Shown: positions 54,201 through 62,040, numbered from the stretch's first letter. The stretch: DNA of 64,000 nucleotides from an uncultured Alphaproteobacteria bacterium (GCA_934248075.1 CAKQKH010000005.1:21851-85850); one strand, 5' to 3'. The notes: generated by a model not told the origin, from the sequence alone. Numbers and translations are program-made.

Positions 54201-54345
54201 CGCCGCCGCTAATTGTTTTAGCATATGCATCATTAGTAAAACAAACCCCAATCATCAGGGCGCAGAGCAGTGCTATCGGCGCCAAACGGCATATTTGTCT
54301 GCTGTTTGCGGAGAAAGTTTTCAATATGTCAAGCAACTTAGTCAT
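51256..54345 (-). CDS. VirB6-like protein with inserted M23 peptidase domain
   Basis: A 1029-aa protein with a signal peptide to about residue 43 (DAYA), a periplasmic helical N-terminal domain and a CWSC element. Two TM segments lie at about 260-350. A complete M23/LytM peptidase domain at about 428-585 is followed by a second cluster of TM helices at about 700-900 and a Lys-rich cytoplasmic tail. The M23 zinc and catalytic residues are all visible: HxxxD as His464 and Asp468 (HMGLDIG), HRYMHM, and HxH as His554 and His556 (HLHVE). M23 enzymes cut peptidoglycan peptide bridges. The domain falls in what should be a periplasmic loop, so the channel protein appears to carry its own wall hydrolase. 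The start at 54345 has GGAG eight bases upstream; an upstream in-frame start would overlap the previous gene. Confidence 0.9.
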   Translation of the reverse strand: MTKLLDILKTFSANSRQICRLAPIALLCALMIGVCFTNDAYAKTISGGGYKYEVPDDWQVAGFSPGDSTDNQTQENSYKDYYKKNNYTATDLKDSRALKLLQDGSNNISYFDKINATAAIILLQELATYTGAKGYDKFSDPIIYDKEGLSTVEKKSNTLRSRLDKMVKDGGLTEDQMHQVLDEVANILKTGGERAAAAAKATEQNLLADIKYKKSIENTAKASQALIRTPNCPTTDLLRAKYSSGCWSCLVVEKLSSAFMTAASKAYGIAQRAGLVLLGLGAVLWILVWGLRNVSSLTQLEPGNILNELLKFGFKVALAYLLITFGLKVVGTYFINPIMGVGAKIAETFWDKDQIKPYTENYVWDDIDEEEVRKEEQAAMQAQSSNVEQEPVKGLTDEQKNLLNAQKEADKAKEEQDIPTFLVPGTNTGHLTSPVGCRIRPKVKCTGSSKQVKKDGICYGSSSHMGLDIGTYGKEGGVVFAMAGGKLTYFGGPGSSAGYAASIQTKDKYGNIWTHRYMHMQGRSHSAFVPSGSIVATGQQIGFIGNTGGSSSAHLHVEIRFTGTWKGKKYNDTPLDPLRLVAGVFYPLSASKCNGENVDTFHKDFQSGMQVPAKGWKTSDKAVLDLSSTYITGNQYDGMPTAAAMVTAIPDIKYTGPTDIISKSVMNSILGATRAIGNITSENMILGEAIICYASLDKGGAWHFLSFVLTNGVMVIEGMFIWFTGMLLTLAIAYYLIDISFKLGFAVVALPIAIGLWPFELTKDKFGTCISIIAKSAATFAFLAITTTFTVQLTDAVYTYEDVDGAAEQHATDVNAPRGLAKLYSVYDRAALNDAGSISLSDSEIEEDIAYASEKLALFSTTFVLLLFAFLYSYKLVRATVPDLVNKFFSDKAFGNEQPMHHLATAASKLASTATKPLKWAGDVAMYQGGRFVKNRVSARFNDLRGKGSGNHKTLSGRAARFAGGFTQIAGAAMSFVGMKSAGAAVNKAGQKVSGVGNAIDKKYNKFATRRNEDKKDDESNASKDGGGK

Positions 54346-54347
54346 TG

Positions 54348-55667
54348 TTATTTCTCCGTTATGTTTCTGCCAGCCAGACGGTTGATCCGGTCGCGGATGA
54401 TGCCACCTTTTTTCAGCCAACTACCAACGCGGGTCTCATAAAAACCTGAATGCTTCACCATCCACCCAAATCCGCCGGTTATCATGTTTAAGCACCATTG
54501 CGCAAAAGCTTTAAGATTTTGCTGGAACTGGGCTTCACTGCCGCCGCCGATGATAGCGCCGGTCAGCGTTTGCGAAACTCTCATGCTGCCCCATACCAAA
54601 AAGCCGACCAAAAGCAGGCACAAAGTGGCCACGCTGATTTGCTTAAAGTGTTGCTCCGGATCTTGAGGGTTAAATATGCCGCCGGTGGCAGGATCGGATA
54701 TCAGATCTATCATTGCCAAAAGCACGGTGGCGATGATGATCGAAAACGCCATCATAAACGCGGCCGAATGCATGATGTTGGTAAATCCGATTCCTGTCCA
54801 TTTTTTTGTTGGCCCGAAAGCATAAGCCATAATAAATATAGGCAACATCAAAATCATCATGCCAAAGCGGAACACGCTGTCAACCAGATAAAACACAAAG
54901 GCAAATCCGACCACATAAAAGATAGAATACACCAGCAAACCGGTAATCCAGGGCAGAAAACCGCTCATTGACATGGCGGTCAGCGCCATTTGCCGTCCCA
55001 TTCGCAGTTTATCTACCAACACGCAAATCATACAACTCATGGTTTCTTTGTATGCCGACGGAAAACCGTCCAGCGTTGCTTGCGTATTGTTGCCAATTGT
55101 GCAGCTCATGTCTTTAATAACAAATTCAACTTTTTCGCCAAACACCATAACGCTTTCAACTTGCTTTTGGGTCTCGGCCAAAATAAGACTTCCAAGCTCC
55201 AAAAACGCGCCATAAATCGGAAACAATAAAAAGTTGATAACATAAAGCAACGTTCCCGATGAATAAGCCAAATAGGCGCAAAGCAAACAGATAAAAGCCT
55301 TATGCACAATCTCGTTCCAAATCTCAGCCGGACTGGATTCTGTAACCGAGCTGACAAATTTTAACAACCGCAGAGCCACCCACACGGCAAAACCAATCAT
55401 CATCAGGCTGAGCGACCCTTTGCACAATTTGTCATATTGTTTCATGATTGTTCCGCCAATCACATCATAGATAGTGTTCAAGACATCGCCTTGCCAGCAA
55501 TCTACCTTTGGCGCGTCGGCATTGGCCGCATCGGCGACCTGCGCGCTGTCAATCGCGCGGGTGTTTTGTGCTTCCGGAGCATCTGAGCAGGCCGACAGCA
55601 GGAACATCGCCGCCAGCAACACCAGCAGCATTCCTCCGATTCTTTTAATGTTTAGCACCTTGCTCAT
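54348..55667 (-). CDS. VirB6/TrbL-like protein with lipobox
   Basis: A 439-aa polytopic protein. The N-terminal hydrophobic segment ends in a lipobox-like FLLSAC, so it may be a lipoprotein signal. A short periplasmic part with Cys (VDCWQGD, LCKGS) and about six TM helices follow (about 85-370), with ALRLLKFVSSVTE and a final KAFAQWCLNMITGG segment. It is the smallest VirB6-like member here and has no long tail. The ATG at 55667 has AAGGAAC upstream; a GTG at 55673 is also in frame. It lies 15 bases after the 844-aa paralogue and abuts the M23 paralogue. Confidence 0.8.
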   Translation of the reverse strand: MSKVLNIKRIGGMLLVLLAAMFLLSACSDAPEAQNTRAIDSAQVADAANADAPKVDCWQGDVLNTIYDVIGGTIMKQYDKLCKGSLSLMMIGFAVWVALRLLKFVSSVTESSPAEIWNEIVHKAFICLLCAYLAYSSGTLLYVINFLLFPIYGAFLELGSLILAETQKQVESVMVFGEKVEFVIKDMSCTIGNNTQATLDGFPSAYKETMSCMICVLVDKLRMGRQMALTAMSMSGFLPWITGLLVYSIFYVVGFAFVFYLVDSVFRFGMMILMLPIFIMAYAFGPTKKWTGIGFTNIMHSAAFMMAFSIIIATVLLAMIDLISDPATGGIFNPQDPEQHFKQISVATLCLLLVGFLVWGSMRVSQTLTGAIIGGGSEAQFQQNLKAFAQWCLNMITGGFGWMVKHSGFYETRVGSWLKKGGIIRDRINRLAGRNITEK

Positions 55668-55682
55668 AGTCACGTTCCTTGT

Positions 55683-58217
55683 CTATTTCTGGCGGTATTT
55701 GCGATTATGCCGCGATCCGCCGTTGGATTTGCGCTTGTTTGTATATTGCGAATAATCTTTAGCCTTTATGCCGTTGGTAGCATATTTGCTTTTTAGTTTA
55801 TTGAGGCGACTATCTTTAGATTCGCCTGCCGCGGCCGCCCCCGTGCCGCCGTGCGAAGTTATGTCCGATTGCTCGTTTAGGGTTTTTATGTTTTCGGATT
55901 CTGTCTCCGGCGCAACGCTGCTACCGGATTCGTTGTCATAAGCTTCTTTGCCGTTGGCCAAATTCTCGTCTTCCGAATCCTGATATCCGCCCTCATTGAG
56001 CGTTTTGGCGCCTGCCATGCCGGTTGCGGCGGCTTTTCCCTCATTCAAAACACCAAGCTTACTTCCATGTTTTCCTTCGTTCAGAGCTGATGCTTTAGAG
56101 GTGTTTTTAGCCGGTTCAAAACCGCTCTGACCACCTCCTACCGTATTATTTGTGTCAATCGGCGTGTTGCCGATACTGTGGCCGGCGGTTGCATTTGATT
56201 TTTTGTCACGTCCGCGAATTTTATGATATGACCAAGACAAGAAATTATACGGAGCGTTTACCACACCTTTAATCAACCTATCCGAGCGGCGGCCAATGGC
56301 TTCGCGAGTAGGCTCGGTAAGCTTGGTGGCGGCGGATTTGGCAAAAGACGTACCCATTGTGGCAATACTCGGTGCAATCGGTTGTCCGAGCGCGCCCTTG
56401 GCAAACTTGTCCGCCAGTGGTTTGGCCTGACTGGTAAATTTGAAACCAAAAATGCAGCAGAACAGCAGGATAAGAAAACCTACGGAGGAAATGTCCGCCA
56501 AAGCCTTGAGTTGATCCGCCTTTTGACTGTTGATGGCCATGCCCATTTTATAAAGTGTTCCCTGATCGGTATTATCACAGAACTCGCGGTGCTGAATATA
56601 GTATTCTTGATGACTGCAACGCTCAACATCGTCGCCAATTTCTTTGGTGGAATCTATTTCTTCTTCATTTATCACGCCTTTGCCGGTATGCCCCACAGAC
56701 AAGGCTTCATTAACCAACGTCAGATTGATGCTCATAATTAACCCGATAAACAAGAATAAGAAGGCGCTGTTCATCAGCATTCCCACGCCGGTGGAGGTGT
56801 ATTTGGTGGTAGCCTTAAACGGCCAGCATGCCAGCATAAAAGGCATCAGTCCGCCAACTATGCCAATCTGAACAATAGCATCAATCAGATAAAACCCAAA
56901 CGCCAAAGATAGTAAAAATGCGAATATGGTGATTATCAAACCTTGTGTCATAATCTGCACGCCCACCGAGAACTGCGCCCAGTTATTGCTTATCCTAAAG
57001 ATATGCCACCATTTTACGTTTTCCTTCAGCAATATCAAGTTGCCGCCGATACAAGTCAGCGAGGAGCCGATTGTCTGCATAAAGGCCAAATGTTGCTGCA
57101 CCGCCACCACATATTGTTCAATCTTGTCATAGGTCTTAAGCTGCAAGTGTTTGCCGCCTTTTACAAATTTAGCCTGACGGAGATAGTTGCCGTTATCGTC
57201 TTTATCAAGCTCAGAGAATATATCGCGGGTGGTAAGCATATTTTTGCCAAAGGTCAGACCAGTCTCAATAATAGGATTTATCGCGTAGTCGAAAATCTGG
57301 TTTGAATTTTGCAACAGCAAAAAGGCAATAATAACTTTGTAGCTCTGACGGAGCAAATTGCCCAAAAACTTGGGCGCGTCTTGTTTGGTCAGTGAGCTGA
57401 CCTGAGTCAGAACCTGCACGGCAATCCAGATTCCAAACCCGAGCGCCAACAACGTGGCAAATGCGCCCGCCATTTTTTGAAAAGATAAATCAGTTACCTT
57501 GGCCACGCCGTCATAAATTGTGCCAATCAGCGGACAGAAAAAACACTTGCGATAATTATAAAGCTTAACCGGCAAAACCTCGCACCCGCGGATAGAACCG
57601 TTATCCTCCCCCTCATTGGCGTATTTTACCGATACCGAATCACCAATTGTAACCCAATATTTACTGCCATCGGAACCAGTCATAGGAATTCTATCGCCTT
57701 CAAACAGAGTCATGCCGAGTACTTTAGTATCATCTTTGGCACAGCCTGAAGTGCAGAGGGTGTATATGGTGGTGCCGCTGAAGATAGAGTTACTGTCGAT
57801 TTGTTTTTCATCGAAACATTTATAATTGTACGTAGTCTCAGGCTTTACAAGTGGGGCAGAATCAGAAACAGTTGGTATGTTTGTTACAAGATAGCAATAG
57901 TGAGTGCTGATATCGCACATAGATTCACCGCATTGAATATAATTGTCACTTTGCGGCAATTTGACTTCTTCTTGGTCAATTTTTTTGCCAGACAGTTTTG
58001 CATTTAAAACTTTCTTACGAGCTTCTTCAGTATTATGAATGCGTTCTAGAGCCTTTAATACGGCATCATCAGAACCAACCTCTTTACTTACACCAAACTG
58101 ATATGCATCTTTTGCCGAAAGATCATCAGGAATGGTTTTAGAAGATGCGCAAACAGGCATCGCTAATAATATTAGCGAAAAGCCAAGCAATCTAAAGATG
58201 TTCTTGCCCATAGCCAT
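55683..58217 (-). CDS. virB6: VirB6/TrbL-like protein 1, first gene of minus operon
   Basis: An 844-aa protein with a signal peptide (about 1-25, ending CAS). A periplasmic domain of about 200 residues has several Cys. A CFFCPL element precedes the first of about six VirB6-type TM helices (about 240-590). A 250-residue Ser/Asn/Gly-rich cytoplasmic tail contains four LNEG/LNEQ repeats and ends very basic (RKSNGGSRHNRKYRQK). The post-TM segment GTSFAKSAATKLTEPT is shared with the last gene of the operon. Such tails are known on Rickettsiales VirB6 proteins. Fragments of its first 16 codons occur as duplicated remnants near 59.4 and 61.9 kb. Confidence 0.85.
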   Translation of the reverse strand: MAMGKNIFRLLGFSLILLAMPVCASSKTIPDDLSAKDAYQFGVSKEVGSDDAVLKALERIHNTEEARKKVLNAKLSGKKIDQEEVKLPQSDNYIQCGESMCDISTHYCYLVTNIPTVSDSAPLVKPETTYNYKCFDEKQIDSNSIFSGTTIYTLCTSGCAKDDTKVLGMTLFEGDRIPMTGSDGSKYWVTIGDSVSVKYANEGEDNGSIRGCEVLPVKLYNYRKCFFCPLIGTIYDGVAKVTDLSFQKMAGAFATLLALGFGIWIAVQVLTQVSSLTKQDAPKFLGNLLRQSYKVIIAFLLLQNSNQIFDYAINPIIETGLTFGKNMLTTRDIFSELDKDDNGNYLRQAKFVKGGKHLQLKTYDKIEQYVVAVQQHLAFMQTIGSSLTCIGGNLILLKENVKWWHIFRISNNWAQFSVGVQIMTQGLIITIFAFLLSLAFGFYLIDAIVQIGIVGGLMPFMLACWPFKATTKYTSTGVGMLMNSAFLFLFIGLIMSINLTLVNEALSVGHTGKGVINEEEIDSTKEIGDDVERCSHQEYYIQHREFCDNTDQGTLYKMGMAINSQKADQLKALADISSVGFLILLFCCIFGFKFTSQAKPLADKFAKGALGQPIAPSIATMGTSFAKSAATKLTEPTREAIGRRSDRLIKGVVNAPYNFLSWSYHKIRGRDKKSNATAGHSIGNTPIDTNNTVGGGQSGFEPAKNTSKASALNEGKHGSKLGVLNEGKAAATGMAGAKTLNEGGYQDSEDENLANGKEAYDNESGSSVAPETESENIKTLNEQSDITSHGGTGAAAAGESKDSRLNKLKSKYATNGIKAKDYSQYTNKRKSNGGSRHNRKYRQK

Positions 58218-58393
58218 GTTGCACCTGTAACCAATAATCTACTAACTGATTCTATCATAACACATAAATTACTTATAAATTGTTACAGTTTTTTGATTTT
58301 TTTTAAATCAGTGGCGGTTGGAAGAAAACTCTTGCATTTTTGTCTAATTGTGTTATCTAAAAATTAGAACAAAATTTTTTAAACCATATAATT
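58169..58393. repeat. Leader repeat R1 (virB6 5' end plus lipoprotein A promoter)
   Basis: This divergent region begins inside the VirB6-like gene and runs to the lipoprotein A start. Its left part recurs at 59385-59520 and 61914-62040, and its right part at 60783-60957. All copies are in the same orientation. Confidence 0.85.
58332..58368 (+). promoter_or_regulatory. Promoter and operator candidate, lipoprotein A
   Basis: TTGCAT (58332), 16 bases, TATCTA (58354). The inverted repeat TCTAATT...AATTAGA (58343-58368) encloses the -10. The same arrangement is kept at lipoproteins B and C. Confidence 0.5.
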
Positions 58394-59338
58394 ATGAAAC
58401 ACTTTTTATTACTTATTTCTCTCGCAGTTGCGATAGTTTCTTGCGAGAATCTAAAGGTTGAGTATTCTAACAATCATTCTACCATGATAGTTAGAAGAGA
58501 AACTAAAGATGGTACACGTTATGGTGTTGGGTATGATAATCCTAATAAACAGGTTAAAGCCAGCACTCCAGTGATTTTTTCTAAATACAGTATTGAAACT
58601 CAAGATGGAATGGCCTTTTATCTCTATGCTCCAGATGGTAAAACATTCTACTTCTTTGACCGATATGGTAGGGATATTTTGAGCGGAAAAACATGCAATC
58701 AGAAAGAATTAGCTGGACTGATCCCTATCGTTAATGATGGCAAACAGCACAAATTATCTGATGCTGAGCGCTATTATGGGAAAATATTTGGTATAGGCCG
58801 TGATTATTTTACTTTTACCGTACAAAGTGGAGATGTGTATGCGGTTGTGTATAACACTTCTTACGCAGCCTTGGGGCCATATAAAAAATTTTTTCCTGGG
58901 TTTTCAGGATATATGTACCAAGATGTTCAGACTGGCAAATGGGGAGCGCGTGCGCTAGTTGAGCTTCATAATGACGTAAAAGATCGTAATGAAGATATTG
59001 ATACTCCGGTGCTAGTTCGTCCAGAATATGATGAAATCATAGAGGTTCAATCTAAAAATGCAAATACCTTGTTTGCTCGTAAAGGACAGCAGTGGGAAGC
59101 ATATGAGATTGCTGAGAAATTGATCGTATATAAGAGTGGACAAGTAGTCGTATCATCTAAAACTGTTGTAAAGGCGAGTAAGATCCCTGTTAATCGAAAC
59201 TTGCTGAATCGTGTGTTGAAAATGCAGCTTCAAAAAGAAGCCAAATGGACAACAAATCCAGAGGCTCTTGCTGTCGTGCCTATACTGGCTCATGGGCAAC
59301 GTATCGGTACCAAAGAGGCTTCGGTTGCATTTCTGTAA
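58394..59338 (+). CDS. Lipoprotein A of a three-gene family
   Basis: A 314-aa lipoprotein with signal peptide and lipobox IVSC at about residue 17, then ENL. The mature part is beta-rich with repeated GTRYGVG, YMYQDVQTGKWGAR and AFYLYAPDGKTFYFFDRYG segments, a pattern like WG-repeat or propeller-type proteins. The C-terminal LLNRVLKMQLQKEAKWTTNP and HGQRIGTKE are nearly identical in lipoprotein B. The function is unknown; surface or periplasmic location at the outer membrane is inferred. It is driven by its own conserved promoter and ends with a hairpin terminator. Adjacent to the T4SS, it might act in exclusion or host contact, but there is no direct evidence. Confidence 0.8.
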   Translation: MKHFLLLISLAVAIVSCENLKVEYSNNHSTMIVRRETKDGTRYGVGYDNPNKQVKASTPVIFSKYSIETQDGMAFYLYAPDGKTFYFFDRYGRDILSGKTCNQKELAGLIPIVNDGKQHKLSDAERYYGKIFGIGRDYFTFTVQSGDVYAVVYNTSYAALGPYKKFFPGFSGYMYQDVQTGKWGARALVELHNDVKDRNEDIDTPVLVRPEYDEIIEVQSKNANTLFARKGQQWEAYEIAEKLIVYKSGQVVVSSKTVVKASKIPVNRNLLNRVLKMQLQKEAKWTTNPEALAVVPILAHGQRIGTKEASVAFL

Positions 59339-59341
59339 TAG

Positions 59342-59374
59342 AAACCGTTCTCATTTGAGAACGGTTTTTATTTT
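59342..59374 (+). terminator. Terminator of lipoprotein A
   Basis: AAACCGTTCTC-ATTT-GAGAACGGTTT then TTATTTT, directly behind the stop codon. A near-identical copy follows lipoprotein C. Confidence 0.9.
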
Positions 59375-59384
59375 ATCCAAAGCC

Positions 59385-59432
59385 ATATTAGCAAAAGCCA
59401 AGCAATCTAAAGATGTTCTTGCCCATAGCCAT
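59385..59432 (-). pseudogene. Remnant of the VirB6-like gene 5' end
   Basis: Matches the first 16 codons of the 844-aa VirB6-like gene (MAMGKNIFRLLGFS), with a one-base deletion that breaks the frame. It lies inside repeat R2 and is followed by the same leader sequence. Confidence 0.8.
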
Positions 59433-59520
59433 GTTGCACCTGTAACCAATAATCTACTAACTGATTCTATCATAACACATAAATTACTTATAAATTGTTA
59501 CAGTTTTTTGATTTTTTTAA
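59385..59520. repeat. Leader repeat R2
   Basis: A 136-base copy of the left part of R1, located between the ends of lipoprotein genes A and B. It has lost the promoter half, ending at the T/A run before the terminator of gene B. Confidence 0.85.
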
Positions 59521-59524
59521 AAAT

Positions 59525-59552
59525 AAAAACGCTCTCGAATGAGAGCGTTTTT
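59525..59552 (-). terminator. Terminator of lipoprotein B
   Basis: AAAAACGCTCTC-GAAT-GAGAGCGTTTTT. The stem lies 3 bases beyond the minus-strand stop codon. Confidence 0.85.
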
Positions 59553-59554
59553 AT

Positions 59555-60514
59555 CTACTTAACATGTGCAATAGACATTTCTTTAGTTCCAACACGCTGT
59601 CCATGCGCTAGTATAGGCACGACAGCAAGAGCATCTGGATTTGTTGTCCATTTAGCTTCTTTTCGTGGTTGCATTTTTAGCACGCGATTCAGTAACTTCT
59701 GATCTAGAGCTATGTCTTGCACTTTAGATGTTTTAACTACTTCTTTGGCAAGCCATTTGTCACCTTTGCGGGCAAACCAAATGTCCCGTTTGTTATTTAC
59801 TTCCACCTCGATGATTTCATCATATTCTGGAGCGAAAATAACCGGAGTGAGCTTATTAAGCTGCCTTTCAACATCAAAGCTTGGATACTGTTCTTTTATA
59901 TATCCTGCAGTTGCTTGCAAATCTGCTACTGTTTTAGCGCCAAATTTGCCAGTTTGGATATCTTGATACATATAGCCTTTGAGCCCAAAGCGCATTTGTT
60001 TGTATGGACCAACAGATAAATAACCATTAGTACAAATAACGCCATAAACAGAGCCATCTAGTGTTGGAAAGATGTAATACCCATTCCGTTCAAGATTATG
60101 TTCTTTAGTAAAATCATATCTAACTATGTGCCTATAATATGTTTCGGCCTCCGTCAATTTATGATTTTTTCCATCATTTAATATGGGAACAAAGTTATCA
60201 AGGCTTGATGTGTTTGTGTTACCGCTGAGAATATCAGCTCCGTAGAGGTCAAACATATAATAGGATTTGCCATCCTCAGAAAAAAGGAAATAGGCGGCAC
60301 CATCAGCTGTTTCTTTATAGCTGGAAAAAACAACCGGTGTCAGTGCCTTATATACATTTTTCCTTGGGGTGTCACAGCCTATACCATACCGAACACCATT
60401 TGATGTTTGCTTTTTGACAATCGTAGTTGATGAATTTACAGCGCATTCTCTTTGCAGATTCTCGCAAGAAACTATCGTAACCACGAGAGAGATAAATAAT
60501 AAAATCTTTTTCAT
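59555..60514 (-). CDS. Lipoprotein B of a three-gene family
   Basis: A 319-aa lipoprotein (signal MKKILLFISLVVTIVSC, lipobox IVSC) related over its full length to lipoprotein A. Shared segments include VRYGIG, FDLYGADILSGNT, GYMYQDIQTGKFGAK, EYDEIIEV and LLNRVLKMQPRKEAKWTTNP. It lies in opposite orientation to A and C. The start at 60514 is chosen because the signal peptide begins there; the frame is open further upstream but without a ribosome site. Its promoter region has the same TTGCAT/TATCTG and TCTAATT...AATTAGA arrangement. The function is unknown. Confidence 0.8.
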   Translation of the reverse strand: MKKILLFISLVVTIVSCENLQRECAVNSSTTIVKKQTSNGVRYGIGCDTPRKNVYKALTPVVFSSYKETADGAAYFLFSEDGKSYYMFDLYGADILSGNTNTSSLDNFVPILNDGKNHKLTEAETYYRHIVRYDFTKEHNLERNGYYIFPTLDGSVYGVICTNGYLSVGPYKQMRFGLKGYMYQDIQTGKFGAKTVADLQATAGYIKEQYPSFDVERQLNKLTPVIFAPEYDEIIEVEVNNKRDIWFARKGDKWLAKEVVKTSKVQDIALDQKLLNRVLKMQPRKEAKWTTNPDALAVVPILAHGQRVGTKEMSIAHVK

Positions 60515-60542
60515 AATATTTAGTGTTAAAAATTTTGTTCTA

Positions 60543-60575
60543 ATTTTCAGATACCACAATTAGACAAAAATGCAA
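60543..60575 (-). promoter_or_regulatory. Promoter and operator candidate, lipoprotein B
   Basis: On the minus strand TTGCAT (60570-60575) and TATCTG (60548-60553), with the conserved TCTAATT/AATTAGA arms around the -10. Confidence 0.45.
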
Positions 60576-60653
60576 GAGTTTTTTTAATTGAGATGTTGAG
60601 GATTTATCAGGCAGGGAGTGTTTAAGATTATTGCCTGAACAGCAACGCAGTGT

Positions 60654-60680
60654 CATTCCGGCGAAAGCCGGAATCCAGTG
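60654..60680. repeat. Short palindromic repeat
   Basis: ATTCCGGCGAAAGCCGGAAT hairpin in the gap between lipoproteins B and C. It is a common dispersed intergenic palindrome type. Confidence 0.6.
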
Positions 60681-60695
60681 AAAACAATCTGTCTG

Positions 60696-60760
60696 TGTCA
60701 TGTTGAGCAAAGCGAAACATCTAGTTAGCACAGGACTCTTCGCTGCGCTCAGAGTGACAG
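60696..60760. repeat. TGTCATGTTGAG...CTCAGAGTGACA element
   Basis: Near-identical to 11957-12020. It lies between lipoprotein B and leader repeat R3. Confidence 0.75.
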
Positions 60761-60782
60761 GTCGCCAGCCCACTTTGTTTAA

Positions 60783-60957
60783 TTGCACCTGTAACCAATA
60801 ATCTACTAACTGATTTTATCATGACACATAAATTACTTATAAATTGTTACAGTTTTTTGATTTTTTTAAAATCAGAGGCGGTTGGAAGAAAACTCTTGCA
60901 TTTTTGTCTAATTGTGTTATCTAAAAATTAGAACAAAATTTTTTAAACCATATAATT
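60783..60957 (+). repeat. Leader repeat R3 with promoter of lipoprotein C
   Basis: 175 bases nearly identical to the non-coding part of R1 up to the ATG. It has TTGCAT (60896), TATCTA (60918) and the TCTAATT/AATTAGA arms. It lacks the virB6 coding fragment. Confidence 0.85.
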
Positions 60958-61842
60958 ATGAAAAATAACATTATTTTAATTTCAGTCCTTGTTGTGGCTG
61001 CATTATGCACTTCGTGCAAGCCAAAGATTCACTATTTGGCAGACTGTGATTGCATTTATATCGAAACCAAAAATGGCCGCTTATACGGAGTAGAAAGTCA
61101 TGGAACTATCCGTATTAAGCCAGAATGGGATGATATAGGTTATGGCGATCTTGATGGGCGTGTATATCAGGCCTGGAAAGGTGATAAAGTCATTTTATTT
61201 GACTGTTGGGGAAAAGTTTTGTGTGATAGCATTTCTTTGGTTGGAGCTGACAAAGAAGAGATGCTATACTCTGAAAATGTAGCTGGAACCGGAATGCCTT
61301 TGATTTCTAGCAAAACTTTTAGCCTGGTACATACAGAAAAAGGGGTTTTTGCTCTTTTTTATGACAAAAATATGGCATCATGGTATCAATATGGCCCATT
61401 TGTAGATTTCCAAGGAGGCGCAACTGGTTATATGTTTAAGGATAACATAACAGGAAAATGGGGCGTCGCTAAGTATGGAAATTGGATTGAACACGAAAAT
61501 CCACCCGCAGGGTGGGAGCGTTGGTATTTTCATTATGAGCGTGATGCTGTTCTGCTACAACCTAAATATCAGCAGATAATTAGCGTCTCGCATCTAGGAA
61601 AAGCCACAGAGGGCGACTATCGTGGATATTCCAAAGAAAGTGATATCAAATGGTATGCCTTTGACGGAAGTCGATGGTGTGCATTTGATTTCTTTGGAAA
61701 GCCTATTAAGGTTAACAATTATGAATTGTCAATGGCCAGAAGATTAAAACCTCATTTAGGCAAAGTTAAGCGTAATAACATGGATGATATCTACACGCAA
61801 CGTATTGGGACAGAAGAAGCATCTTGGGTGATTGTAAAATAA
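60958..61842 (+). CDS. Lipoprotein C of a three-gene family
   Basis: A 294-aa lipoprotein with lipobox CTSC at about residue 19. It is more diverged than A and B but keeps the pattern: GRLYGVE, GYMFKDNITGKWGVA, a PKYQQIISV segment where A and B have PEYDEIIEV, and the ending QRIGTEEAS. WG-type motifs recur (FDCWGK, KWGVA). It shares an almost identical leader and terminator with A, so duplication of the module is clear while the coding part has diverged strongly, suggesting selection for variation. The function is unknown. Confidence 0.75.
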   Translation: MKNNIILISVLVVAALCTSCKPKIHYLADCDCIYIETKNGRLYGVESHGTIRIKPEWDDIGYGDLDGRVYQAWKGDKVILFDCWGKVLCDSISLVGADKEEMLYSENVAGTGMPLISSKTFSLVHTEKGVFALFYDKNMASWYQYGPFVDFQGGATGYMFKDNITGKWGVAKYGNWIEHENPPAGWERWYFHYERDAVLLQPKYQQIISVSHLGKATEGDYRGYSKESDIKWYAFDGSRWCAFDFFGKPIKVNNYELSMARRLKPHLGKVKRNNMDDIYTQRIGTEEASWVIVK

Positions 61843-61869
61843 TCATTTAAATAAGGTGCAATAGTAATA

Positions 61870-61904
61870 AAAACCGTTCTCATTTGAGAACGGTTTTTAT
61901 TTTG
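61870..61904 (+). terminator. Terminator of lipoprotein C
   Basis: AAAACCGTTCTC-ATTT-GAGAACGGTTTT then TATTTTG, almost the same as the terminator of lipoprotein A. Confidence 0.9.
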
Positions 61905-61913
61905 TCCAAAGCC

Positions 61914-61962
61914 ATATTAGCGAAAAGCCAAGCAATCTAAAGATGTTCTTGCCCATAGCCAT
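61914..61962 (-). pseudogene. Second remnant of the VirB6-like gene 5' end
   Basis: Encodes MAMGKNIFRLLGFSLI in frame, then runs through unrelated sequence to a stop within the terminator of lipoprotein C (about 21 codons in all). It is part of repeat R4. Confidence 0.8.
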
Positions 61963-62040
61963 GTTGCACCTGTAACCAATAATCTACTAACTGATTCTAT
62001 CATAACACATAAATTACTTATAAATTGATATAGTTTTTTG
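61914..62040. repeat. Leader repeat R4
   Basis: Copy of the left part of R1, most like R2, ending near 62040 where unrelated sequence and a REP-like element begin. Confidence 0.8.

Noticed and set aside
60540..60788. 82-aa minus-strand open frame between lipoproteins B and C
   Set aside because: It is composed of dispersed repeats (60654-60760) and promoter sequence.
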